Shown piece by piece: positions 19,768 through 24,598 of a DNA stretch of 24,598 bases (position 1 is its first letter; the number at the start of each line of letters is the position of its first letter). The notes beneath the pieces were generated by a model, which searched no databases, was not told where the DNA came from, and saw only the letters and a list, made by a program, of their open reading frames with translations. The position numbers and the translations under genes were made by a program. The stretch comes from a virus, in IMG/VR virus record IMGVR_UViG_3300049440_000488, positions 1-24,598 of that record. One strand, given 5' to 3'.

Positions 19768-19786
19768 TTCAAACTGTACCACTACC
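19768..19786 (-). repeat. Right terminal inverted repeat
   Basis: TTCAAACTGTACCACTACC is the exact reverse complement of the left terminus at 16370-16388. Homology stops at base 20 on both sides. Confidence 0.92.
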
Positions 19787-19794
19787 GGACAATG
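19787..19794. repeat. Target site duplication, right copy
   Basis: GGACAATG follows the right inverted repeat without a gap and matches 16362-16369. Confidence 0.9.
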
Positions 19795-20060
19795 CGCGCG
19801 ATAGGGAGGAAAAAGGCAGAAGTATGCGCGGTGAAAAGAACCATAGTTCCAAACTTTCAGTGGAACAGGTGAGCAGAATCAAAGCCGTGCTGGCCGAAGA
19901 CCGGATGTATGTGAGCGAGATTGCGCGCGAATATGGCGTAACACCTTCAACCATTGCCGCTATCGCAAAAGGAACGACTTGGCGTCATGTGAAGGCGGCT
20001 GGGCCTGCGGCAGCGGAAACCCCCGCCTTGCCTTCGAGTGTGGCGTCTGGAGACTCGTGA
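19795..20060 (+). pseudogene. HNH endonuclease, C-terminal fragment
   Basis: This is the remainder of the gene begun at 16111. In the restored frame it continues ADN-ARDREEKGRSMRGEKN, then SKLSVEQVSRIKAVLAEDRM and YVSEIAREYGVTPSTIAAIAKGTTWRHVK. That is a helix-turn-helix typical of the C-terminal targeting domain of phage HNH enzymes. An internal ATG at 19824 after AGGAAAAAGG could still give a 78-aa DNA-binding protein without the nuclease. Separated from its catalytic half, this piece cannot cut DNA. Confidence 0.83.
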
Positions 20061-20067
20061 GAACGCC

Positions 20068-20304
20068 TTAGTGCCGCATGGCAAGGGCTGCAATGTCGGG
20101 ATCTTTCGACTGCGCGTGCTTCCAGCGGTTGTGGCCTGCGCTCAAGATAACAGCGGGAATAGGTAGATAAGAGGCAGGAGAAAGCAGTCCAGCGATCGCG
20201 GCCAAAACGGGGAAGACGTCGAAAGAGGTAGGGTAATCGCCGGAATCAGAAAGGCAAGAGCCCAACGCGGGAACGCGGAGAAAGAGCTTAAGCCAACGTG
20301 GCAA
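20068..20304 (-). CDS. Doubtful small ORF downstream of nucleotidyltransferase
   Basis: A 78-aa frame starts at an ATG that overlaps the 3' end of the nucleotidyltransferase by 17 bp. It contains one hydrophobic stretch (VFPVLAAIAGLLSP) and ends HNRWKHAQSKDPDIAALAMRH. No family is recognised and no ribosome-binding site is clear. It could be the translation of an intergenic repeat-like stretch, which would explain its odd Pro/Ser composition. Confidence 0.25.
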   Translation of the reverse strand: MPRWLKLFLRVPALGSCLSDSGDYPTSFDVFPVLAAIAGLLSPASYLPIPAVILSAGHNRWKHAQSKDPDIAALAMRH

Positions 20305-20983
20305 CGTCTTTCAGACGCACCACGAAATTTGGCAAGCGGGCCTGACTGGCGTTATCAGGCAAGAGATAGCCAGGTAGAGCATCCATAAATTGTGGAGTCG
20401 CGAGCAATTTGTTTATTTCAAGGGTGATGTAAATTCTGACATCGTGGGGCGCCAGCACAATTTCCTCTACGATCTCAGGCCGCCCGTCCAGCACCGACAC
20501 TAAATCTTCCAGGTCATGGCTTGCCATGTAGTCCTGCCTGCCACGACCGGCAAATGCCTCCAACTTGGTGGCACAAAAGTGCACGGCAGTCACGGCACGG
20601 ATGCGGAGTCCATTAGGAAGAATGTGTTGTCGCGCCGTATCCATAGCCGCTTTGTACCAGCGATTAGAAAAACCGAGAATCTTCTCGTCCAGGGGCATGA
20701 GATCGAAAATGATTCTCTGCTGCCGCCACCGGCAGATGGGAGCGCCCAGGGAATCGTCTTCAGTAAAGCCAATGTCTCTGAGCCTTTCAGAGAAATCCAC
20801 GTAAGCGGCATATGAGCCTATTGCGGCGATAGCATCCACGTCATAAGAGGTACGAATGGCGGCAGCAGCCTGGTCAGTGATGAACAATGCAGTGGTGCCG
20901 CCTCCGACAAACACAAGCTCGGCAAGGAGCGGTTCCAGGCGACGCGCTGCTTCGGCAAGCAATTGAAGATTAGGATGAGGCAT
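20288..20983 (-). CDS. Nucleotidyltransferase, AbiEii/type IV toxin-like
   Basis: A 231-aa protein of the DNA polymerase beta-type nucleotidyltransferase group. It shows VFVGGGTTALFIT (GGGT 27-30), TSYDVDAIA (Asp48, Asp50) and IIFDLMP (Asp94), the expected metal-binding set. CATKLEAFAGRGRQDYMASHDLEDLVSVLDGR follows, a segment characteristic of AbiEii-like proteins. Such enzymes transfer nucleotides to tRNA or other targets and act as toxins in abortive infection. It overlaps the upstream winged-helix gene by 14 bp, so the two are a coupled pair. It lies outside the transposon and belongs to the prophage cargo. Confidence 0.78.
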   Translation of the reverse strand: MPHPNLQLLAEAARRLEPLLAELVFVGGGTTALFITDQAAAAIRTSYDVDAIAAIGSYAAYVDFSERLRDIGFTEDDSLGAPICRWRQQRIIFDLMPLDEKILGFSNRWYKAAMDTARQHILPNGLRIRAVTAVHFCATKLEAFAGRGRQDYMASHDLEDLVSVLDGRPEIVEEIVLAPHDVRIYITLEINKLLATPQFMDALPGYLLPDNASQARLPNFVVRLKDVATLA

Positions 20984-21500
20984 TCGCGGACCGTAACCTT
21001 TTGACCAGCTCTTGTTCAGCTATATTGCGCTCACGCGCCCGGCCGCTGCGGACGGCGTCGAGCAGCGCCAGATACTCGTATAACAAAGGATCTTTTGAAC
21101 AGGCGACAGGCACGGTTTTATACAGGGGCTGGAAAGAAATACCGCGAACGTGACCCTCATGCCAAGGCCAGACTGGTGGCAGCTCATCCGCCGGCAAGAT
21201 TTCAGCATTGAGGGGCGGCGCCGCATACGAGGTCGGGAGACCACGAGTTGGCTGGCCTAGCTCTGCGGGGAAAACGTATTTGAAGCCATGCAGCAAGAAT
21301 TCCTCAAGCGCTGAAACGTTGGGTTTGCTCTTCATTTCCGTACCATGCAGAAGTCTGGCGACCTGGAGCCGCTTCATTGCTCCGTGTACTTCTGAGGGGC
21401 TCAGCCGCAGATCGCCGGCAATAGCGGATATTGGCGGTCTCTCTCCCGGATAACAGCAGAGCTTCATTACGACCATTACGTCCTGAGGTTTCAAGGCCAT
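20970..21500 (-). CDS. Winged-helix partner/antitoxin of nucleotidyltransferase
   Basis: A 176-aa protein. Residues 1-60 form a MarR/IclR-like winged helix (PQDVMVVMKLCCYPGERPPI, then LRLSPSEVHGAMKRLQVARLL). The C-terminal part is a longer Pro-rich region (about 75-130) ending in a helix with ALLDAVRSGRARERNIAEQELVKRL. It is the first gene of the leftward pair and starts 12 bp from the palindrome in the shared promoter region, so it probably represses the operon. A function as antitoxin or regulator of the nucleotidyltransferase is inferred from pairing and overlap. Confidence 0.68.
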   Translation of the reverse strand: MALKPQDVMVVMKLCCYPGERPPISAIAGDLRLSPSEVHGAMKRLQVARLLHGTEMKSKPNVSALEEFLLHGFKYVFPAELGQPTRGLPTSYAAPPLNAEILPADELPPVWPWHEGHVRGISFQPLYKTVPVACSKDPLLYEYLALLDAVRSGRARERNIAEQELVKRLRSANASS

Positions 21501-21508
21501 GCCAATAT

Positions 21509-21542
21509 TTTATATTCGCGATTCGCGAATCGCAAATATATT
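21509..21542. promoter_or_regulatory. Overlapping divergent promoters with palindromic operator
   Basis: GCGATTCGCGAATCGC (21518-21533) is a perfect palindrome. Flanking ATATT/AATAT extend it to 28 bp with one mismatched pair. Leftward boxes TTTGCG (21531-21536) and TATAAA (21509-21514) and rightward boxes TTCGCG (21515-21520) and TATATT (21537-21542) each have 16-bp spacers. One bound dimer would therefore cover both promoters, linking the TA pair and the endolysin. The -35 boxes are weak. Confidence 0.6.
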
Positions 21543-21585
21543 CATTTGTTCTTCTATCTCATTGATTTTACTGGAGGATATGGAA

Positions 21586-22095
21586 ATGGCCGATTTCAAA
21601 CTGGCTTTTTTACTCACGCTGCAGCATGAAGACTCAACCCGCTCCGGCAAGGTCACCGTCGATGCCGGAGGACGCACTCGTTTTGGCATTGCGGAAAAGT
21701 TCCATCCTGATCTGCCCGAAGAGTTTTTTACCGGTTCCGCGGAAGAAGCGCTGGCGGAAGCCGAGAAGATTGAAGAGCGTGAATACTGGAACACCATGCG
21801 CCTGGCGGAAGTAGAGAACCAGAACGTGGCCAACAAGCTTTTTGATATGGGCGTGAACATGGGCGTGCGGCAGGCGGCGGTTTATGCGCAGCGCGCCGCG
21901 AACTCCCAGTGCCTGCAGCTCACAGAAGATGGCAAGATGGGGCCGAAGACCCTGGCGGCCATTAATGCCATTGATCCGCAAACCTTTTACGGGTTGCTGT
22001 GCCAGTTCAGCGCATGGCACTACCGTCACATCGCTGCCAACAATCCGGCTCAGGCTGTGAATTTGGCGGGATGGCTGAAAAGGGCAAGCGCTTGA
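21586..22095 (+). CDS. Endolysin, GH108-type muramidase
   Basis: A 169-aa protein starts at ATG 21586, 8 nt after GGAGG; the longer frame from 21499 runs through the operator. The N-terminus has FLLTLQHEDSTRSGKVTVDA then GGRTRFGI, matching the HEGG...D-GG-T-GI pattern of GH108 lysozymes, with Glu at residue 15 as the likely acid. LFDMGVNMGVRQAAVYAQRA follows, then a C-terminal peptidoglycan-binding-like part (LTEDGKMGPKTLAAINAI). It has no signal peptide, so release through the downstream holin-like protein is expected. Confidence 0.83.
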   Translation: MADFKLAFLLTLQHEDSTRSGKVTVDAGGRTRFGIAEKFHPDLPEEFFTGSAEEALAEAEKIEEREYWNTMRLAEVENQNVANKLFDMGVNMGVRQAAVYAQRAANSQCLQLTEDGKMGPKTLAAINAIDPQTFYGLLCQFSAWHYRHIAANNPAQAVNLAGWLKRASA

Positions 22096-22227
22096 GCCGA
22101 TTAGTCCCCAAGGCCTTGAAGGCTTGCGGTCAAGTAAAAAGGCAAGAGTCATAGCCAAAAGCCAAAAGCCGCTTGCTCTCCATGATCCGAACTTAAAAAC
22201 AATCCAAATTGAAAAGAGGACAACACC

Positions 22228-22986
22228 ATGAACCTTGCAACCTGGTTCAAGGGGCTGGGCGTATTTGCGCTGAGCTCAATGATTACCGCGCTGGCCACCA
22301 TGCAACTGGATCCGGCGAGCTTTAACTTCTCCAAAGTCGGGCTGACGAAAATTGGAGCGGCAGCGCTGGTGATTGGCGTGAAATCGGTGCTGCTGTATCT
22401 GAAACAGTCGCCGCTGCCGGGAAACCAGCCCGCGCGCATTACTGACTGGACAAAGATCACCAGCGTGCTGGCGTTTTGCGTCGCCATTCCTGCATGCGCG
22501 CTGCTGGCGGGATGCGTGAGCACATGGGACCAGACGACATACGAGTCCCTGGCCGCGAGCAAAGCGCTGATCGATTGCGCCGTGGCAGGCTACAACCACT
22601 TTGATGCCGACATCCGGCACGCATGCGCCGTCGGTTCACAGGATGGCGCGCAGGATGCGGCGTTTGATCCGCGCGCGTTTTATCTGCCGCAGACGCGCGA
22701 AGCGCAACAGGCCGTGGAGAAAGCGCGCCAGGCGCAGATTGCCGCGGTGGACGCCTTTGCCGCGTATGCGGTGGCCAAAGTGGCAAAAGACAAATCAGCA
22801 ACGTTGCAGGAAAAGCAAGCAGCGGTTGTGGGATTGCTGGAGCAGATTCCCGGGCTGCTGAACGCGGTGCGGGGACTGATGGGGAAGAAGCCGGTGAGTG
22901 AATTGAAGCCGCCGGATGTTCAAGATCCGGTGGCGGCGATTGTGGCGCTGAAGCCCGCTCGATTTTCAGGGGCTCAAGCCCACTAA
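22228..22986 (+). CDS. Holin-like/lipoprotein fusion
   Basis: A 252-aa protein starts at ATG after AAGAGGA. Residues 8-25 and 40-58 (GLGVFALSSMITALATM and KIGAAALVIGVKSVLLYL) are two membrane spans like small phage holins. After a short linker (PGNQPARITDWTK) comes a second export signal, SVLAFCVAIPACALLAGC, with a perfect lipobox at Cys96. The remaining 156 residues are Ala-rich and helical (REAQQAVEKARQAQIAAVDAFAAYAV), like outer-membrane spanin or entry lipoproteins. This looks like a holin joined to a lipoprotein gene. Its place after the endolysin supports a lysis role. Confidence 0.62.
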   Translation: MNLATWFKGLGVFALSSMITALATMQLDPASFNFSKVGLTKIGAAALVIGVKSVLLYLKQSPLPGNQPARITDWTKITSVLAFCVAIPACALLAGCVSTWDQTTYESLAASKALIDCAVAGYNHFDADIRHACAVGSQDGAQDAAFDPRAFYLPQTREAQQAVEKARQAQIAAVDAFAAYAVAKVAKDKSATLQEKQAAVVGLLEQIPGLLNAVRGLMGKKPVSELKPPDVQDPVAAIVALKPARFSGAQAH

Positions 22987-23039
22987 TTTTTTAAAGCGCT
23001 TCCGCAGGCCTGAAGGAAGGCCTGTTTCACCCCCTGATC

Positions 23040-23080
23040 ACCAAATACCAATTACCAAATACTGAATACCAAATACCGAT
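23040..23080. repeat. TACCAAATAC-type degenerate tandem repeat, copy 2
   Basis: This is a tandem array of TACCAAATAC-like units directly upstream of the small gene at 23099. Its 25-nt core (23053-23077) matches copy 1 (3584-3608) at 23 positions. The two copies are in the same orientation, about 19.5 kb apart. Confidence 0.6.
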
Positions 23081-23098
23081 TTTCCACGAGGTGCAATC

Positions 23099-23392
23099 TT
23101 GGCAACAAATCCTGTAACCAGCATTTCCACCGCAGACAAACTGAAACAGACGCTGAAGACGGTGACGGACGCAGCGTTATTCATTGAACAGATCCTTGGC
23201 GCAGTCGCGCCGGCCGGCGGACCGGGCAGTTTTGATGCGGCCACAATAGAACGCGTAACAGCGGCATTTGGCAACCTGGCGGTGGTCGCAATTCAAGCTG
23301 CCCACGATGTGGCAGGAAAAGAGTTGACGCCAGAAAGCGTGATGGCGCTCATGCCGGTGAGCACGCCATTGCAGCCTGCCGTCGAGGGATAA
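23099..23392 (+). CDS. Small phage protein after lysis genes
   Basis: A 97-aa protein starts with TTG (no ATG fits) after ACGAGGTG. It is helical and small-residue-rich: ISTADKLKQTLKTVTDAALF, then EQILGAVAPAGGPGSFDAAT and NLAVVAIQAAHDVAGKELTP. It has no convincing membrane span and no recognised family. The position after the holin fusion suggests a late or lysis-linked role. No gene is seen in the 273 bp between it and the integrase. Confidence 0.5.
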   Translation: MATNPVTSISTADKLKQTLKTVTDAALFIEQILGAVAPAGGPGSFDAATIERVTAAFGNLAVVAIQAAHDVAGKELTPESVMALMPVSTPLQPAVEG

Positions 23393-23665
23393 AAAGGGCG
23401 GAGGCACAAAGCGTGATCAGGCAAGGACGGGGGCGGCCATCGAAAAGAAATCCCAATCCTGATCAATGCCGAAATGCAGTTTGAGATGTTCTGGTTCCAG
23501 GGCTTTTTCACTAAAAACTATATGTTGTGGGCCAGGGCCCCATGGCCGCCTATATTTTGTTGTAGCGAACGAAAGACGAATCGCATAGAATGACTTTCGA
23601 ACCCAAGTAACGGCTGCACCCGGCTACTTCCTACGGCCGGAGCGCCGCAAAGCAGGCCCCGAACT

Positions 23666-24598
23666 ATGAGAGTGATGACGCCATTACAGTTTCGCACGCT
23701 TCCTTTTGAGGAGGCAGCCAGGCACTGGCTGGAGATCAAGAAAATGCACAGCAAAAAGCCCCGGACAATCGAAATGTATGAATGGTATGTACGAAATCTG
23801 AGCAAAATGTTTGCCGGGGTGTTGCTGTCGCAAATTCATATTGGGCATTTTCTGGAATATGAGCGCCAACGGCGGATGGAAGCAGGCGCGTCGTGCGTGA
23901 ATCATGAGTTGAATACGCTGGCACAGATTCTGAAAGCAGCTGACTTATGGGACTTGATCGAAAAACATTATAGGCCGTTGCCGCTCCCCAACTGGACGCC
24001 GCCGAAGGTATTGACCGCGGAAGAAGAAGAAAGGTTCTTTCGCGTGGTGGCGGGCAATCCGGATTGGAGCGTGGCGTACTGGGCTGTGTCGCTGACGAAT
24101 AACACTTCAGCGATGGGAATCGAGTTGCGGCACCTGCAGATGAAACATGTCTTTCTGGAGCACGAGCCGCCAACGATCCATATTCCCGATACTAAAGTGA
24201 AGAATGAATTTCGTGCACGCGTGGTGCCGCTGAACGCAGTCGCCGTGAAACAAGTGGGCAGGATCATTGAGAGAGCGAAACGTCTGGGAGCCTGGCATCC
24301 CGACCATTACATTTTTCCCTATCGGCTGAAGCGCGGCAGCTATGACGTGACTAAGCCGGCGTCGACATACTTTATACGGTCGGCATTCAGGACGATGCGC
24401 AAAAAGACCGGTCTGGAGTGGCTGCAGCCGCGAAACTTTCGCAACCAGATCATCACGAAACTGTTTGAATCCGGTGCGCCCGACGAAACGATTATGTCAA
24501 TCGCAGGTCACCAGTCCATAAAAATGTCGCGCTACTATTCAAGAATCCGAATAACCGCAAAAGCCGAAGCGCTCAATGCCATCTGCCCAGGAACGTGA
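23666..24598 (+). CDS. int: Tyrosine recombinase (phage integrase)
   Basis: A 310-aa site-specific recombinase has an N-terminal SAM-like core-binding domain (FEEAARHWLEIKKMHSKKPR, then TIEMYEWYVRNLSKMF) and a C-terminal catalytic domain. The Tyr nucleophile is in MSRYYSRIR (Tyr290 or 291), with GHQS His282 and the hairpin Lys (TKVKNEF, 177 or 179). Two positions are unusual: box I reads NTSAMGIELRHLQ instead of TG-x-R-x-x-E, and the HxxR box reads RNFRN (256-260), with Arg259 kept and the His replaced. The N-terminus is weakly supported, since an ATG at 23675 is nearly as good. The gene ends on the last base of the window. Confidence 0.85.
   Translation: MRVMTPLQFRTLPFEEAARHWLEIKKMHSKKPRTIEMYEWYVRNLSKMFAGVLLSQIHIGHFLEYERQRRMEAGASCVNHELNTLAQILKAADLWDLIEKHYRPLPLPNWTPPKVLTAEEEERFFRVVAGNPDWSVAYWAVSLTNNTSAMGIELRHLQMKHVFLEHEPPTIHIPDTKVKNEFRARVVPLNAVAVKQVGRIIERAKRLGAWHPDHYIFPYRLKRGSYDVTKPASTYFIRSAFRTMRKKTGLEWLQPRNFRNQIITKLFESGAPDETIMSIAGHQSIKMSRYYSRIRITAKAEALNAICPGT

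Larger units (their letters stand above)
16370..19786. mobile_element. IS1-family (ISMhu11-like) transposon with passenger genes, 3,417 bp
   Basis: The ends are perfect 19-bp inverted repeats, flanked by the 8-bp direct repeat GGACAATG. The termini begin GGT, as in IS1-family elements. The only transposase is a single-ORF IS1-type DDE enzyme (17344-18183). The remaining three quarters is cargo: a toxin-antitoxin pair on the left, and a small basic protein, a structured intergenic stretch, a winged-helix protein, a Lys-rich mini-protein and a 112-aa protein on the right. It is more AT-rich than the flanking prophage. The exact duplication and intact host frame around it point to a recent, simple transposition event. 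Confidence 0.93.

Noticed and set aside
16370-19786. Interpretation as a composite transposon or integron
   Set aside because: There is only one transposase and one pair of ends. No second IS copy, integrase or attC-like site is present.
19681-19872. ORF running across the right end of the transposon
   Set aside because: It crosses the terminal repeat and target duplication in a frame different from the HNH fragment, so it has no biological continuity.

Overview
The window reads as a degenerate, siphovirus-type (HK97-like) prophage in a moderately high-GC bacterium, most probably an Acidobacteriota soil organism. That host guess is inference. It rests on the GC content and on intergenic repeats of a type I associate with that phylum: paired GTCATCCTGAGC...GAAGGACC units, a 13-bp CCCCAAAGCGCG-type hairpin, TACCAAATAC tracts and small REP-like palindromes. 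There are no rRNA genes, no CRISPR array and no tRNA that I can see.

Layout. Positions 1-2366 hold a small ORF and the large terminase. Positions 2367-5173 are an accessory zone with a leftward winged-helix gene, a divergent regulatory region, a zinc-ribbon ORF and a secreted protein. Positions 5006-12634 are the head and neck module in canonical order: portal, XkdF/S78-type protease with a scaffold-like tail, major capsid with an Ig-like insertion, head-tail connector, HK97 gp10-like protein, tail terminator, tail tube, and a G/GT chaperone pair joined by a probable -1 frameshift. Positions 12635-13690 are a lipoprotein moron with its own candidate promoter and terminator. Positions 13730-15451 hold a tape-measure protein that stops early. 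No distal tail, baseplate or fibre gene follows, so the prophage is probably defective. Positions 21586-23392 carry lysis functions (GH108-type endolysin, holin/lipoprotein fusion, small protein). A tyrosine recombinase (23666-24598) closes the window.

The most interesting part is 16370-19786. It is a 3,417-bp insertion with perfect 19-bp terminal inverted repeats (GGTAGTGGTACAGTTTGAA) and an 8-bp target duplication (GGACAATG). It has split an HNH endonuclease gene. Removing the element and one copy of the duplication restores one continuous 174-codon reading frame with an HNH domain and a C-terminal helix-turn-helix. The element encodes one IS1-family (ISMhu11-like) transposase and an unusually large passenger load: a toxin-first toxin-antitoxin pair, a 53-aa basic protein expressed from a candidate leaderless promoter, a structured intergenic RNA-like region, a winged-helix protein, a 39-aa Lys-rich protein and a 112-aa unknown. 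Two identical 16-bp operator-like repeats sit inside the two divergent promoters at its centre.

Next to it, outside the insertion, is a second stability or defence module: a nucleotidyltransferase (AbiEii-like) with a winged-helix partner. A 16-bp perfect palindrome lies in its divergent promoter region. The region is therefore nested: an IS1-type transposon carrying a TA module, inside a homing-type HNH gene, inside a decaying prophage that also holds a nucleotidyltransferase TA module.
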